From NCBI RefSeq assembly GCF_014529625.1, contig NZ_CP076039.1:3286001-3350000 (forward strand): 64,000 bases of DNA, in the 5' to 3' direction. A program made the position numbers and the translations under genes. Source of the stretch: Candidatus Pelagisphaera phototrophica. Its GTDB lineage: Bacteria; Verrucomicrobiota; Verrucomicrobiia; Opitutales; Opitutaceae. Position 1 is the first letter of the stretch; each line of letters begins with the position of its first letter. Positions 1 through 10,860 of this stretch are shown piece by piece. A model generated the notes under the pieces. The model was given only the letters and a program-made list of their open reading frames with translations, had not been told where the DNA came from and did no database searches.

Positions 1-479
1 GAACCCTTTTCATTGGTCTAATGATGACTGCTACTGGCCCCAAAGTGCTGGAGTATAACACCCGGTTTGGAGATCCTGAAACTCAAGTGTTGATCACTCG
101 CCTGGAGACCGACCCAGTCAAAATCATGCTGGCGGCCGCAAAGGGCAAGCTGGGAGAGATCAACGTGAAAGTAAAAGACGAATACGCCATGGTTGTTGTC
201 CTTGCCGCAGAGGGCTACCCCAATCGCTATCGGAAAGGCGACCCAATTTCTTTCCCGGATTCGATGGGAGACAACCAATTCATATTCCACGCGGGAACAA
301 AGGCCGACGACGCTGGAAATATAGTTACAAACGGAGGCCGAGTTCTTGGAGTTACCGCTCTAGGAGCCAATCTTCCCGAGGCTCGCGACAAAGCCTACAA
401 GCTATCCGATAGAGTTGACTACAAGTCCAAGTACTTGCGACGTGACATCGGAGCCAAAGAGCTAGCACGAACGGAATGA
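1..479 (+). CDS. purD: Phosphoribosylamine-glycine ligase, C-terminal part (cut by window start)
   Basis: Only the last 150 or so codons are present; the reading frame is open back to base 3, so the gene begins outside the window. PurD is the cytosolic ATP-grasp ligase that joins glycine to 5-phosphoribosylamine, the second step of purine synthesis. The visible part has the family's late ATP-grasp motif (EYNTRFGDPETQ, about bases 51-86), whose Glu and Asn bind metal and ATP, followed by the C-terminal domain with VVLAAEGYP. The gene stops with TGA at 477-479. Other purine genes (purK, purE, guaB, purA) are in the window but not adjacent, so the pathway is scattered. Recognition is firm despite truncation. 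Confidence 0.95.
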   Translation, partial: TLFIGLMMTATGPKVLEYNTRFGDPETQVLITRLETDPVKIMLAAAKGKLGEINVKVKDEYAMVVVLAAEGYPNRYRKGDPISFPDSMGDNQFIFHAGTKADDAGNIVTNGGRVLGVTALGANLPEARDKAYKLSDRVDYKSKYLRRDIGAKELARTE

Positions 480-552
480 TTCCTCCGCGAAGCGATTAGT
501 ACCTTATAAATCGGGATGCGGCAAACAGCCGCCACGATCGAGTGGCGAGACC

Positions 553-1377
553 TTACGGTTGCAGTTGGAACAGAAAGAATTCGTATTTTTTGACCGCACA
601 AAATTTGTCCGCGTCAATCAATACTCTTTGCGACAGTGCTTTCTCGTACTTGCTGCGACCAAACCACTTAACAATCTTCCAGAGGAAAGGGTTCCGTTCG
701 CGAAACTTCTCGGTCAAAATGTCCGCACCCAGCAAAATCTTTTCTGCCCAATCATCGGCAATTTCAAGGGTCTTGCGAATGTCCGGTGTTATATCCCTGC
801 GAATGACAATTCCAAAGGCACTTTCTTCTGCCTTTTTCAGAAACTCATTATAGTCGTGCCCGCTCTTGGACAATTCACCCGCATTCTGATCTAGGACAAA
901 ATAGTCGCACACCATTAAATAGCCCTTTGGGTTCAAGGCCTGTTGAGCCACTTCAAATAACTTGTCCAGGGGAATATACTGGCAAGACTCACTCATAATA
1001 ATGAGATCGTATCCACCTTCCAATTGCGAATCTTCGAATTTTGTGAAATGGAAGAGAGCTTCTACTTTTTCGGCAAAGACCTTTTTCTGATTGATGTCGG
1101 GTGAAAGCCCTTCGACCTCATACCCTTGAGCTTTCAAATGCAGGCAAAGTTCCCCCGTGCCACAACCGACATCAAGTACCCTGCGGGTTCCTTCAGGAAT
1201 ACTGTCGATCAGAAAATCTTCATAACGCTTCTGAGCTGCCTTGAGCGCTTCCATCGTCAGCTCGTCATCCGGCAACCACATTCCGTAATGGAGCCGCTCT
1301 AGGCCGAGGGCATCACGATAAAAGCGCAAGGCCCGATCATTTTTCGCTTTTTCAGTTGTTGGAGCTGAGGAACTCAT
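553..1377 (-). CDS. Class I SAM-dependent methyltransferase
   Basis: About 274 residues. The SAM-binding motif I reads LDVGCGTGEL at about residues 68-77, and an HYGMW stretch near residue 30 resembles the substrate-side segment of sterol/quinone-type methyltransferases that act on small lipophilic molecules. The frame stays open to 1494, but the ATG at 1377 (protein starting MSSSAPTTEK) is preferred because the upstream 39 codons look non-conserved; neither start has a strong ribosome site. It lies alone between purD and the topoisomerase genes and is transcribed against both. The substrate cannot be read from sequence. Confidence 0.8.
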   Translation of the reverse strand: MSSSAPTTEKAKNDRALRFYRDALGLERLHYGMWLPDDELTMEALKAAQKRYEDFLIDSIPEGTRRVLDVGCGTGELCLHLKAQGYEVEGLSPDINQKKVFAEKVEALFHFTKFEDSQLEGGYDLIIMSESCQYIPLDKLFEVAQQALNPKGYLMVCDYFVLDQNAGELSKSGHDYNEFLKKAEESAFGIVIRRDITPDIRKTLEIADDWAEKILLGADILTEKFRERNPFLWKIVKWFGRSKYEKALSQRVLIDADKFCAVKKYEFFLFQLQP

Positions 1378-1556
1378 AGTCGAGGGGTAAGGAAAACCGT
1401 TTTCGTTTGAGGTGATCGCAACCCAACTATCAGATAAAATATTGTAAAGAGAAAACGCTATCCCGCGATTCCTCGGTGTATACCCTTTTTCCAAGGCTCA
1501 ACTGCAACATTACCGCTTGATTTCGACGCTCGGTCTTATTGCTATCGAGCCAAGAA

Positions 1557-3404
1557 ATGGCAGAATCGAATTATACCGAATCGAGCATTAAATCCTTAAG
1601 CCCGCGTGAGCATATCCGGCTCAGGCCGGGAATGTACATCGGGAAACTGGGAAATGGAGCATCCGCTGACGATGGGATTTATGTTCTGCTGAAGGAAATC
1701 ATCGACAACTCGATCGACGAGCATTCGAGCGGGCACGGAAAGCGAATCGACATAACGGTTGGCGATGAGGTAGTGGCGATCAGGGACTTTGGACGTGGAA
1801 TCCCCCTCGGCAAAGTGGTAGACTGTGTTTCCAAGATCAATACAGGTGCCAAATACGATAGTGAAACTTTCCAAAAGAGCGTAGGACTGAACGGCGTCGG
1901 CACCAAAGCGGTCAATGCCTTGTCCAGCTATTTTCTCGCCGAGTCCTATCGGGACTCGAAAATGAAACAGGCGATCTTTTCCCAAGGCGAATTGGAATCC
2001 GAAAGTCGCCAAATCAAGACCGCCGATAAAGATGGCACCTACGTCGAGTTCACCCCCGACAAAGCGATATTCAAATCATTTGAGTATCATCTCGATTTCG
2101 TCGAGACAATGCTCTGGAACTACGCCTATCTGAACACGGGCTTGACCCTTTCCCTCAATGGAAAGACTTTTCGATCAGAGAACGGACTCAAGGATCTTCT
2201 CGAGAACAATCTCACCGGCGATATCCTTTATCCCATTATCCATCTCAAGGGAGAGGATATCGAGGTAGCCATGACGCATGGCACCCACTACGGCGAAGAT
2301 TACTTTTCTTTCGTCAACGGGCAGCATACTACGATGGGAGGCACACACCAAGCCGCTTTCCGTGAAGCAATCGTCAAAACCATTCGAGAGTTCTTCAAAA
2401 AGGACTACGATGCTTCAGACATCCGGACATCGATCGTATCCTCGATATCGTTACGTGTGCAGGAACCCGTTTTCGAGAGCCAGACGAAGACCAAGTTAGG
2501 CTCCCAGAATATGGGTCCTAAGAGCCCAACGATTCGCAATTTCGTCAACAATTTCATTAAAAAGGAACTGGATCTCCATCTACACCAATTTCCAGAAACG
2601 GCTAAAGGGATTCAAGAAAAGATCGTAGCCAGCGAAAAGGAGCGGAAAGAACTTTCCGGGATTCGAAAGCTCGCCCGAGAAAAGGCCAAGAAGGTCAATC
2701 TTCACAACAAGAAGCTTCGGGACTGTCGGGCCCACTTTAACACCAAGCACAAACAGGCAAATGATTCGACCCTCTTTATTGTTGAGGGCGACTCTGCGGG
2801 GGGATCAATCACAAAGACGCGGGACGTCAATACTCAGGCAGTATTCAGTCTTAAAGGAAAACCGCTCAACGCCTTTGGACTAAGCAAAAAAATCGTCTAT
2901 CAGAATGACGAGTTCAATTGCCTCCAAAGCGCTCTGGATATTGAAGATGGTCTCGATACCCTGCGTTACAACAAGGTTGTAATCGCCACGGATGCCGACG
3001 TTGATGGCATGCATATCCGTCTCCTGCTTCTCACCTTTTTTCTACAGTTCTTTCCCGACCTCGTCCGACAAGGGCACCTCTATATTCTTCAGACCCCCCT
3101 ATTCCGAGTGCGAACTAAGAAGAAGACGGAATATTGCTATACTGAGGCACAAAAAAACCGTGCCGTGGAAAAGCTGGGGAAAGGGGTCGAGATTACTCGA
3201 TTCAAAGGTCTTGGAGAAGCATCCCCAGAAGAATTCGCAACATTCATCGGCCCGAAGATCAAACTGGATCCCGTCACCATGAGTCAGCTCCACAACATTG
3301 ACGAACTCCTCTCTTTTTACATGGGTAAGAACACTCCTGAGAGACAGGGATTCATAATAGAAAACCTTCAGGTCGAGAAAGACCTAATTGAAGGCACCTC
3401 TTAA
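1557..3404 (+). CDS. parE: Type IIA topoisomerase B subunit (topoisomerase IV/ParE-like)
   Basis: About 615 residues, the usual size for ParE. This is the ATPase subunit of a type II topoisomerase that passes DNA duplexes through each other. The N-terminal GHKL ATPase has EIIDNSIDE (catalytic Glu and Mg-binding Asn) and the [14 protein letters not shown] lid. The C-terminal TOPRIM domain has VEGDSAGGS and [10 protein letters not shown]. The N-terminal wording ([15 protein letters not shown]) is that of Bacteroidota/PVC ParE rather than GyrB. A TTG at 1539 could also start it; ATG 1557 is preferred, with a weak AAGAA before it. The A subunit follows after 20 bases, so the two form an operon. 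It could function as an additional gyrase-like enzyme. Confidence 0.93.
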   Translation: MAESNYTESSIKSLSPREHIRLRPGMYIGKLGNGASADDGIYVLLKEIIDNSIDEHSSGHGKRIDITVGDEVVAIRDFGRGIPLGKVVDCVSKINTGAKYDSETFQKSVGLNGVGTKAVNALSSYFLAESYRDSKMKQAIFSQGELESESRQIKTADKDGTYVEFTPDKAIFKSFEYHLDFVETMLWNYAYLNTGLTLSLNGKTFRSENGLKDLLENNLTGDILYPIIHLKGEDIEVAMTHGTHYGEDYFSFVNGQHTTMGGTHQAAFREAIVKTIREFFKKDYDASDIRTSIVSSISLRVQEPVFESQTKTKLGSQNMGPKSPTIRNFVNNFIKKELDLHLHQFPETAKGIQEKIVASEKERKELSGIRKLAREKAKKVNLHNKKLRDCRAHFNTKHKQANDSTLFIVEGDSAGGSITKTRDVNTQAVFSLKGKPLNAFGLSKKIVYQNDEFNCLQSALDIEDGLDTLRYNKVVIATDADVDGMHIRLLLLTFFLQFFPDLVRQGHLYILQTPLFRVRTKKKTEYCYTEAQKNRAVEKLGKGVEITRFKGLGEASPEEFATFIGPKIKLDPVTMSQLHNIDELLSFYMGKNTPERQGFIIENLQVEKDLIEGTS

Positions 3405-3424
3405 ACGATCCGGCATTCCAGAAA

Positions 3425-5482
3425 ATGAGCCCTCGAAAAAAGAACAAAGGCAACCAGCAAGAGTCCTTCGATTTCGAAGAAAGCGAAGGTGAAAACGTGC
3501 CTGATAAAGAGAATCTAGGCGAGGCTGGTGATGGAAAAGCTCCTCTCGCCCAGTCTTACCAGAACTGGTTCCTTGAATACGCTTCTTACGTCATTCTTGA
3601 CCGCGCAGTTCCTGCTCTCGAAGACGGGCTCAAACCTGTTCAGCGTCGAATTCTCCATGCACTTAAAGAGCTAGATGACGGCCGGTACAACAAAGTGGCA
3701 AACGTCATCGGGCACTCCATGCGGTACCACCCACATGGGGACTCAAGCATCTATTCTGCTATGGTGGGGATGGGCCAGCGGAATCTCTTAATTGATACAC
3801 AAGGGAATTGGGGTAACACGCTAACGGGCGATGGAGCGGCCGCTGCCCGGTACATCGAAGCACGCCTCTCGCCCTTCGCGAGAGAAGTTGTCTTCAATCC
3901 CAAGACGACCGTTTGGCAAGCATCCTACGATGGGCGCAATAAGGAGCCCGTAAACTTGCCGGTCAAATTTCCCCTCCTTCTCGCCGAAGGATGCGAAGGC
4001 ATTGCTGTCGGTCTAGCCTGCAAAATCCTGCCACATAATTTCATCGAAATTCTCGAAGCTTCCATCGCCTATCTCCAGAAAGAGGAATTCGAACTGTACC
4101 CGGATTTCGCTACCGGCGGAGTTATGGATGCGTCGAATTACAATGACGGAGTTCGTGGAGGCAGAATTCTGGTTAGGGCAGTCTTCGATATTCGGAGCAA
4201 ATACCAGATCGCAATCACCGAGATTCCCTCCGGAGTCACAACATCATCGCTCATCGACTCGATTCTCTTAGCCAACAGCAAAGGGAAGGTGAAAATCAAG
4301 AAAATCGAAGACAACACCTCTGAAAACGCCGAGATTGTCATTACCCTTCCCACTGGTGCCGATGCGACCGCAACGATTGACGCCCTTTACGTGTTCTCTG
4401 ACTGCCAAGTTTCAGTTTCGCCAAACTCATGTTCCATCGCGAATGACCAGCCCACATTCATCGGTGTCAGTGAAATCCTTAGGCAGTCAACTGATAGAAT
4501 TAGAGGACTCCTTAAAAAGGAACTCGAGATCAAGCTAAGAGAACTCGAGGAGAAATGGCATTTCGATTCTCTCGAGCGTATTTTTATAGAGGAGCGAATC
4601 TACCGACGTATTGAAGAATGTGAGACCTGGGAGTCCGTTATCGAAGAGATTCACCTCGGCTTAGAGCCTTTCAAAAAGCTGCTTAAACGAGAGGTGACCG
4701 ACGACGACGTTGCCCGTTTAACGGAAATTCGAATCAAGCGCATCTCGAAGTACAATTCGTTCAAGGCCAACGAAGTCATCAAAACGACGGAAAAGGAAAT
4801 TCGAGCAACCAAGCGGTCCCTACGCAAACTCACTGAGTTCACTATTTCCTATCTTCAAGGACTCATCGACAAGTATGGCAAAGGGCGTGAGCGCCGCACG
4901 CGTATCGACAGCTTTGTCACAATCAAGGCCACAGAAGTGGCGCTTCCAACCGAGAAGCTCTACGTCAATCGGGAAGACGGCTTTATCGGAACTGGTCTCA
5001 AGAGAGATGAGTTCGTGGAAGAGTGCACTCAACTCGACAACATTATTTGCTTTTGTGGAGATGGCACTTTCCGCGTCTCACGGGTGGCCGAAAAAGTCTA
5101 CATGGGACAAGACATTATCCATGTCGCCGTTTGGAGAAAAGGTGACGAAGAGACGATCTACGACATGGTCTATCGAGATGGATCTAGGGGTGATTCCTAC
5201 GTGAAGCGATTCATGGTCAGCGGTGTCACCCGAGATAAAGTCTATGATTTGACCAAGGGGAACAAAGGATCGAAAGTCCACTATTTCAGAGCTAATTTGG
5301 ATGGCGCCACGCGTCCGATCATCGTTCGACTTACGCAAACATCAAAAGCGCGTACTAAGGAATTCGAATACGATTTTGGAGAGCTTGCGATCAAAGGTCG
5401 CGGATCAAACGGGAATCGGCTGACCAAGTACGCGATCAAGTCAGTTCGCTCCCTTTTCGATACCGAAATGAAGCGTCGCTAG
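3425..5482 (+). CDS. parC: Type IIA topoisomerase A subunit (ParC-like, short C-terminal domain)
   Basis: 685 residues. The breakage-reunion subunit that partners the preceding B subunit. After a charged N-terminal extension of about 35 residues it has the family core: DGLKPVQRRIL, then HSMRYHPHGD, then AARYIEARL, whose Tyr is the expected active-site residue that bonds to DNA. The C-terminal region after about residue 515 is only about 170 residues, too short for a full six-bladed beta-pinwheel as in GyrA, which fits decatenating ParC-type enzymes. It follows parE by 20 bases on the same strand. Confidence 0.92.
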   Translation: MSPRKKNKGNQQESFDFEESEGENVPDKENLGEAGDGKAPLAQSYQNWFLEYASYVILDRAVPALEDGLKPVQRRILHALKELDDGRYNKVANVIGHSMRYHPHGDSSIYSAMVGMGQRNLLIDTQGNWGNTLTGDGAAAARYIEARLSPFAREVVFNPKTTVWQASYDGRNKEPVNLPVKFPLLLAEGCEGIAVGLACKILPHNFIEILEASIAYLQKEEFELYPDFATGGVMDASNYNDGVRGGRILVRAVFDIRSKYQIAITEIPSGVTTSSLIDSILLANSKGKVKIKKIEDNTSENAEIVITLPTGADATATIDALYVFSDCQVSVSPNSCSIANDQPTFIGVSEILRQSTDRIRGLLKKELEIKLRELEEKWHFDSLERIFIEERIYRRIEECETWESVIEEIHLGLEPFKKLLKREVTDDDVARLTEIRIKRISKYNSFKANEVIKTTEKEIRATKRSLRKLTEFTISYLQGLIDKYGKGRERRTRIDSFVTIKATEVALPTEKLYVNREDGFIGTGLKRDEFVEECTQLDNIICFCGDGTFRVSRVAEKVYMGQDIIHVAVWRKGDEETIYDMVYRDGSRGDSYVKRFMVSGVTRDKVYDLTKGNKGSKVHYFRANLDGATRPIIVRLTQTSKARTKEFEYDFGELAIKGRGSNGNRLTKYAIKSVRSLFDTEMKRR

Positions 5483-5677
5483 CGCGTTTATTGCTAACTC
5501 TCGCGGGACACAGCTATCCCTCGCTCTAACCCAAAATCAGTCGCTTTAAAAATATTTGCTCGATCAAGGCGAACTTCACCTTTCTTTAACTGTCATAAGA
5601 CTAACGGGTTTGGCCGTTCTACCGATTAAAGATGTAGCCCACAAGCTCTCGCTCGGCAACTTCAGAAAGGAGGAACC

Positions 5678-5914
5678 ATGACAACGTGCATAGACAAGCA
5701 ACTAACAATCAAGGGCCTTGAATCCTACATCAAGGATCAGTTGGAGGACTCTCGCTACTCTGGAATCAGAGTAGATCCGATTCTAGACATCATACTACAC
5801 TGTCAAAGACGACTAGCTAACGGCGACTATATGCCGCGTGTCGTTTCTGAAGCCATGGTCTGCCTCGACGAATACTTGCTCGACTATGCAGGTTTTGAAA
5901 CCTGCATCCTTTAA
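5678..5914 (+). CDS. Small conserved-looking protein of unknown function
   Basis: 78 residues, not recognised. It is supported by an excellent Shine-Dalgarno sequence (AGAAAGGAGG, 6 bases before the ATG), one of the strongest in the window. The protein is soluble, acidic and rich in predicted helix, with four Cys scattered and no membrane segment or signal peptide. The 195 bases before it hold no other gene and should contain its promoter. It is transcribed alone, converging with the metallopeptidase gene 46 bases downstream. Confidence 0.7.
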   Translation: MTTCIDKQLTIKGLESYIKDQLEDSRYSGIRVDPILDIILHCQRRLANGDYMPRVVSEAMVCLDEYLLDYAGFETCIL

Positions 5915-5960
5915 AACATAGGGAAAGCTTAGACGTTTGCCTAGCGTCACCTGCGACACT

Positions 5961-6695
5961 CTAACCCCAGCTCAATTCCGACTGGTACTCGTTTAACCAG
6001 CGCTCGTGCAGTTTATATTGAGGGCATGCTTCACGTACTAACCTCCAAAACAAGTGCGAATGATTCATCTCCCGCAAATGCATGAGTTCGTGTATCACGA
6101 TATAGTCTGACACTTCGGGAGGGGTCATCACAAGCCGCCAGTTTAGGGAAATACGGCCGCTTGAAGAACAGGAGCCCCAACGGGTTTTCTGATTGCGGAT
6201 ACTGACCCCTGAATACTTCAGGTTGAATTTTTTGGCAAAACTAGCGACTCGTTCAGGGAATTCCGCTTTAGCGAGCGATTGCAGCTTTTTTCCCAGCGGT
6301 CGCGCTAGATCGATATCTTCGTCTGCTATAAACAACCTTTCCTCGGAAAAACGTAAAACGGGACGCCCCCAATCCTTGGATACTTTCAACTCAACCCGTG
6401 AACCTCGAAACCAAATCCAGTCTCCATTCCGAAGGGGATTCCGTTCTTTTCGACTCGCGGCCAGCCGCTGCTGCTCTCTGAGCCATGCGGTATGCTCTCG
6501 GGCAAAAGCGACCGCCCCTTTCCGGCTTCCCCTCTTCGGAATCGTGACCACGATATTTCCCTCCCCATCAACCCTCGCAATATAGCGCTTCGCGTTGTGA
6601 CGAGGCACTAGCAAAATCTCGTCCACCGCAATTGGCTGATTTAACTGAATAACCTCACCATCCATAGGAACTTCAACAGGATCTAGGCTCGACAC
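5961..6695 (-). CDS. YgjP/DUF45-type zinc metallopeptidase-like protein
   Basis: 244 residues. The C-terminal half carries the YgjP signature: TRWGSCSSSGRISLNWRL, then the zinc motif HELMHLREMNHS (HExxH plus a third His), followed by FW and a basic tail, all within the last 80 residues. This matches the WLM/DUF45 group of M48-like peptidases, intracellular because no signal peptide is visible. The N-terminal half is a beta-rich region typical for the family. Substrates are not known for most members. It stands alone, divergent from the FKBP lipoprotein gene. Confidence 0.88.
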   Translation of the reverse strand: MSSLDPVEVPMDGEVIQLNQPIAVDEILLVPRHNAKRYIARVDGEGNIVVTIPKRGSRKGAVAFAREHTAWLREQQRLAASRKERNPLRNGDWIWFRGSRVELKVSKDWGRPVLRFSEERLFIADEDIDLARPLGKKLQSLAKAEFPERVASFAKKFNLKYSGVSIRNQKTRWGSCSSSGRISLNWRLVMTPPEVSDYIVIHELMHLREMNHSHLFWRLVREACPQYKLHERWLNEYQSELSWG

Positions 6696-6762
6696 ATCTT
6701 AGGCAAGATCTAGGTTTCCCATTTGAAAAACTTACCTTTGTATCAAAGTACTATCGCTAAAC

Positions 6763-7302
6763 ATGAAGACCATTCTAACCCTATCCCTAAGTATCGCCGC
6801 CCTCTTAATTCTGGCAAGTTGCTCCAAACAACCTGCAGAGACAGCTTCCAGTACCGAGGACAACAGCGAGCTGGAGACCAGAGTTTCAGCACTTGAGACA
6901 ACGGTCGACCTCATGCTCGACAACCCGGAAATCGCTAAAATCAAAAAGAAGTATCCGGACGCGTTGAGCACCGAATCTGGACTTCACTATACGGTTACCA
7001 AGGAGGGTACCGGCGATTCGACCCCAAAGGTGGGTGACTCTGTGACGGCCCATTACAAAGGCACTCTCCTGAACGGCGTCAAATTTGACAGCTCGTACGA
7101 TCGAGGAGAGCCCTTTGTCTTTGAGGTGGGACTCGGGCGCGTGATTAAAGGCTGGGATGAGGCATTTTTGGCCATGAAAAAAGGGGAAAAGCGCACGCTG
7201 ATTATCCCTTCAGATCTCGGGTACGGTCCACGTGGAGCCGGAGGTTCGATTCCCGCAAACGCCACGTTGCTGTTCGACGTGGAACTAATCGCCTTCGAGT
7301 AG
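6763..7302 (+). CDS. FKBP-type peptidyl-prolyl isomerase lipoprotein
   Basis: 179 residues. A lipoprotein signal peptide ends at the lipobox LASC near residue 20, so the mature protein should be lipid-anchored in the cell envelope; Lgt, encoded at 12.7 kb, would modify this Cys. A short low-complexity, coiled-coil-like linker (about residues 25-55) is followed by one complete FKBP domain (about 75-179) with VTAHYKGTLLNG, FDSSYDRGEPF, VIKGWDEA and GYGPRGAGGSIPANATL. It should catalyse proline cis-trans isomerisation during folding of exported proteins. It converges with slyD. Confidence 0.93.
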   Translation: MKTILTLSLSIAALLILASCSKQPAETASSTEDNSELETRVSALETTVDLMLDNPEIAKIKKKYPDALSTESGLHYTVTKEGTGDSTPKVGDSVTAHYKGTLLNGVKFDSSYDRGEPFVFEVGLGRVIKGWDEAFLAMKKGEKRTLIIPSDLGYGPRGAGGSIPANATLLFDVELIAFE

Positions 7303-7349
7303 ATTTTTCTTTGAGGTAGAGGAGCCATCTCCCGACCCCCTGCAAATCA

Positions 7350-7381
7350 TGGAAAGATAAAGAGGAGGGCTTTCCGCTCTC
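7350..7381 (-). terminator. Probable intrinsic terminator of slyD
   Basis: Arms at 7363-7369 (GGAGGGC) and 7375-7381 (GCTCTCC) form a 7-bp stem with one G-U pair and a 5-base loop. Read on the minus strand the stem is followed by a T-rich tract (TCTTTATCTTT). It begins 12 bases after the slyD stop codon. Confidence 0.6.
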
Positions 7382-7392
7382 CCCTAACTTTC

Positions 7393-7899
7393 TTAGTCGG
7401 AGCAGCAACTGGCACCACCGCTCCCGCCACAGCAGCCACCCTGGTCCGCTTGGTGAACATGACCATGAGAAATTTCCTCTTCCGTTGCCGGCCTCTTCTC
7501 CACTACTTCCACATCGAAGAACAAGTCCTGTCCCGCCAAGGGATGATTTGCATCTAGCTTAACATCGTCGCCATCCACTTCAACCACTTGGACAATGGGA
7601 GCGTGTCGGTCGCCGCCGGCTTGAAAAAAGTCACCTAAATTTACCTCGTCAGCCGGAAGAGCCGCCTTGGAGACGACGTTTATCTGAGACTCATCGCGAA
7701 ACCCGTAGCCCTTCTCCGGACGCACGATAACCTCGCTCGATTCCCCTTCCGACATATTTGCAAGGCTCTCCTCGAGTCCTTCGATAATCGCTCCTGATCC
7801 TTCGAGATACGACAATGGACTCTCCGGATTCGAACGGTCGAGCACCTCGCCCGCTTTGTTTTTTAAAGTATAGTGAAATCCGATCACGTTCTTAGACAT
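7393..7899 (-). CDS. slyD: SlyD-type FKBP peptidyl-prolyl isomerase and metal-binding chaperone
   Basis: About 168 residues. One FKBP domain with an inserted chaperone flap (IF domain), as in SlyD: IGFHYTLKNKAGEVLDRS at the start and NHPLAGQDLFFDVEV near residue 125. The tail is the SlyD metal-binding type, with HGHVH and then two Cys pairs (GGCCGG, ASCCSD), so nickel or other soft-metal binding is likely. Cytosolic, no signal peptide. The frame is open to an ATG at 7941, but 7899 gives the family's usual N-terminus. It probably aids folding and metal delivery to enzymes. Confidence 0.9.
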   Translation of the reverse strand: MSKNVIGFHYTLKNKAGEVLDRSNPESPLSYLEGSGAIIEGLEESLANMSEGESSEVIVRPEKGYGFRDESQINVVSKAALPADEVNLGDFFQAGGDRHAPIVQVVEVDGDDVKLDANHPLAGQDLFFDVEVVEKRPATEEEISHGHVHQADQGGCCGGSGGASCCSD

Positions 7900-8000
7900 C
7901 GCCGCGTTATCGAGGCTTTCTTCAGGAAACGCAATCTTCATGTAAACCAGAAGACTGATTCCGGGCTATCCAACGCGAAAAACGCGGTAGTCCCCAAACC

Positions 8001-9479
8001 CTAACCTCGCACTCGAGCAACGTTCTTACGCCAGCCCAACATCTTTGACTTCCGATCCTCGGAATTCGAAGCGGGTTCAAATCTACGACTCTCGGACCAT
8101 CCTTCCTCTAGTTCCTTCTTCGATCCCCAGTAACTAACAGCCAATCCCGCCAAATAGGCAGCCCCTAGGGCCGTAGTTTCGGCAATCCGGGCACAGAGCA
8201 CGGGAACGCCCAGCAAGTCAGCTTGGGTTTGCATCAGAATTCCATTTGCTGAGGCACCTCCGTCCGCCTGCAATGTTTCCAGCTTTCGACCGGAATCTTC
8301 TTCCATCGCCGATGCTACATCTGCCACCTGAAAGGCGATTCCCTCCAACGCCGCGCGGGCGATGTGAGCCCGTGAGGTTCCTCGAGTCAGGCCCATTATC
8401 GCCCCTCTCGCATGCGGATCCCAGTAAGGCGCTCCCAACCCCGAAAACGCGGGTATAATCGTAACGCCCCCAGAATCTTTCACCTCAGCGGCAAGCGACT
8501 CTACCTCGAGCGCTGAATCGATGATCCTGAGCTCATCACGCAACCATTGAATCAAGGCTCCTCCGATGAACACACTCCCCTCAAGCGCATACTCGGTCAC
8601 ACCTCCGATTCTCCAAGCAACTGTAGCGAGTAGCTTGTTCGCAGAATAAACTGGCTCTGTTCCCACATTCATTAGCAAAAAGCAGCCCGTTCCGTATGTA
8701 TTCTTGACCATACCTGAACTGAAACAGACTTGCCCAAACAAGGCTGCCTGCTGATCTCCAGCGATTCCAGTAATAGGAATTGGCTGAGTCGTCACGCAGG
8801 AAGAAGACTCCGCTAAAGATCCACTCGAATCAACAATATCAGCTAAAGCGGAACGAGGAACTTGAAACAAATCCAGAAGCTCTTGGTCCCAGTCTAACGT
8901 CTCGAGATTCATTAATAACGTGCGACTGGCATTGGATACATCTGTGATATGGGCCTTTCCGCCTGAGAGATTCCAAATGAGCCAGGTATCAATTGTCCCA
9001 ATCGCCAATTGAGCCGCCTTCGCTAATTCAATCGCTTCTGGGTTCTCCTCCATCAGCCATTTGATTTTGGTCGCGGAAAAATAGGGATCCAAAAGTAGCC
9101 CTGTCTTCTTCTGTATCCAAGATTCCCGATCATCTTGTTTCAGTTGATCGCAGTATTCAGCCGTGCGCCTATCCTGCCAAACGATAGCATTCGCTACTGG
9201 CTTGCCCGAACGCTTGTCCCATAAAACAATGGTTTCACGCTGGTTCGTAATTCCAATAGCTGCGACATCCGACCATGAGGCAGAAGCGGACGCCAACGCA
9301 TCTTCCGCAGATTTAAGCTGAGTTTCCCAAATGACCAATGCATCATGCTCCACCCAACCGGGCTGGGGGAAAATCTGTTTAAACTCGTGTTGGCCGACAC
9401 CGACAATTTTCGATTCTTTATCAAAAAGGATGGCACGAGAACTCGTGGTTCCTTGATCGAGAGACAGGATATAACTCAC
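8001..9479 (-). CDS. glpK: Glycerol kinase
   Basis: 492 residues, normal length for GlpK. It phosphorylates glycerol to glycerol-3-phosphate with ATP in the cytosol. The FGGY-family start is [15 protein letters not shown]; further marks are [13 protein letters not shown], the sugar-alcohol segment [10 protein letters not shown], and the late FGGY signature [18 protein letters not shown]. No glycerol facilitator or glpD is adjacent, so the gene is isolated. Its product feeds the phospholipid route encoded by pgsA and pgpA elsewhere in the window. Confidence 0.97.
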   Translation of the reverse strand: MSYILSLDQGTTSSRAILFDKESKIVGVGQHEFKQIFPQPGWVEHDALVIWETQLKSAEDALASASASWSDVAAIGITNQRETIVLWDKRSGKPVANAIVWQDRRTAEYCDQLKQDDRESWIQKKTGLLLDPYFSATKIKWLMEENPEAIELAKAAQLAIGTIDTWLIWNLSGGKAHITDVSNASRTLLMNLETLDWDQELLDLFQVPRSALADIVDSSGSLAESSSCVTTQPIPITGIAGDQQAALFGQVCFSSGMVKNTYGTGCFLLMNVGTEPVYSANKLLATVAWRIGGVTEYALEGSVFIGGALIQWLRDELRIIDSALEVESLAAEVKDSGGVTIIPAFSGLGAPYWDPHARGAIMGLTRGTSRAHIARAALEGIAFQVADVASAMEEDSGRKLETLQADGGASANGILMQTQADLLGVPVLCARIAETTALGAAYLAGLAVSYWGSKKELEEGWSESRRFEPASNSEDRKSKMLGWRKNVARVRG

Positions 9480-9693
9480 TCCTAAAACTTATGTGGTGCC
9501 TGCTAAGGATTCAAGAAGAGAGATTTAATTCATCAAGAAGCGTCTTGAATTGATTCCGATCAGACGACTCAGCCGGTTTTTCTCCTTTGTGTGTCAGGCT
9601 AAAAAGGTTGGACATGGATGACTGGCGGATACATTCCCTTTTCACATGCCGTTCGTGACCAACAACCGCAGAATTCCTCTCATCTACTGAGCC

Positions 9694-10860
9694 ATGGGAG
9701 AACTAGTCACTTCGCAATTCAAGTTGGGAATCATAGCTGGTGGGCAGCTCGGAAAAATGCTCTCACTCGCGGCGAGCAATTGGGATGTTAAAACCTACAT
9801 CCTCGATAAGGATCTTCATTGTCCTGCAGCACCCTGCAGTACAGAGGTCATTGCAGGAGACCCGCTGAACTTCGACGACGTCTATCAATTTGGCCAGCGG
9901 GTTGACATGGTAACCTACGAATTAGAGGCGATAAACACCGATGCTCTCAAAAAACTGGTTCTCGAGGGCCGGCCTGTGTTGCCCGAACCAGAAGCGCTTG
10001 AAGTTATACAGGACAAGGGGCTCCAGAAGTCGTTCTTTTCGGATCACGACATCCCCACTTCCAACTATACTCTATTTTCCAACAAGACCGAAATCGAAGC
10101 GGCAATTACCGCAGGGTCACTTTCGTTTCCATTCGTACAGAAATTGAGGAAGGGAGGGTACGATGGTCGGGGGGTTTCGATTATCAGTTCTCAGGCAGAT
10201 CTCGAAAGGATTTTTGATGCTCCCTCCATCGTAGAAGACCCCGTGCCAATTCAATCGGAAATATCGGTTATCGCGGCCCGCAATCCGCACGGCGAGGTGA
10301 AATGTTTCCCCGTTGCGGAAATGGAGTTCAACGAACAAGCCAATCTGGTAGAACTGCTGGTTTGCCCGTCCACGATCGATTCGAGCATCCAGGATGAAGC
10401 GGTCGCCATCGCCTCTCACCTCATAGACTCGCTAAAACTGACAGGGCTGCTGGCTATAGAAATGTTTCTAGACACCAGCAATAAACTTTGGGTCAACGAA
10501 GTCGCTCCTCGTCCGCATAACAGTGGGCACCATACGATCGAAAGCATAGTCACCTCTCAATACGAACAGCTCCTTCGAGCCATCTTTGGATTTCCGCTGG
10601 GAAGTACCCACATAAAAATGCCCTCTGCCATGATTAATCTTCTTGGAGAACCCGGAGTGGAAGGTCCTGTAAAATACGAAGGACTCTCACAATGTATGGA
10701 AGAAGAGGGAGTAAAAGTTCACCTCTACGGGAAAAAGACGACAAAGCCCTTTCGAAAAATGGGCCACATAACGATCCTTGCCCCGACTCTGGAAGAGGCA
10801 AAAGCGAAAGCGAAATCCGTTAAAAGCAAACTGAAAGTAACATCATGGAAGAGCCACTAG
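9694..10860 (+). CDS. purK: N5-carboxyaminoimidazole ribonucleotide synthase
   Basis: 388 residues. PurK is an ATP-grasp enzyme that carboxylates AIR to N5-CAIR with ATP and bicarbonate. It opens with [17 protein letters not shown], has [11 protein letters not shown] near residue 80, and the ATP-grasp metal site [15 protein letters not shown] near residue 268. Its last 16 bases overlap the start of purE, which performs the next step, so the two are translationally coupled. Confidence 0.97.
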   Translation: MGELVTSQFKLGIIAGGQLGKMLSLAASNWDVKTYILDKDLHCPAAPCSTEVIAGDPLNFDDVYQFGQRVDMVTYELEAINTDALKKLVLEGRPVLPEPEALEVIQDKGLQKSFFSDHDIPTSNYTLFSNKTEIEAAITAGSLSFPFVQKLRKGGYDGRGVSIISSQADLERIFDAPSIVEDPVPIQSEISVIAARNPHGEVKCFPVAEMEFNEQANLVELLVCPSTIDSSIQDEAVAIASHLIDSLKLTGLLAIEMFLDTSNKLWVNEVAPRPHNSGHHTIESIVTSQYEQLLRAIFGFPLGSTHIKMPSAMINLLGEPGVEGPVKYEGLSQCMEEEGVKVHLYGKKTTKPFRKMGHITILAPTLEEAKAKAKSVKSKLKVTSWKSH

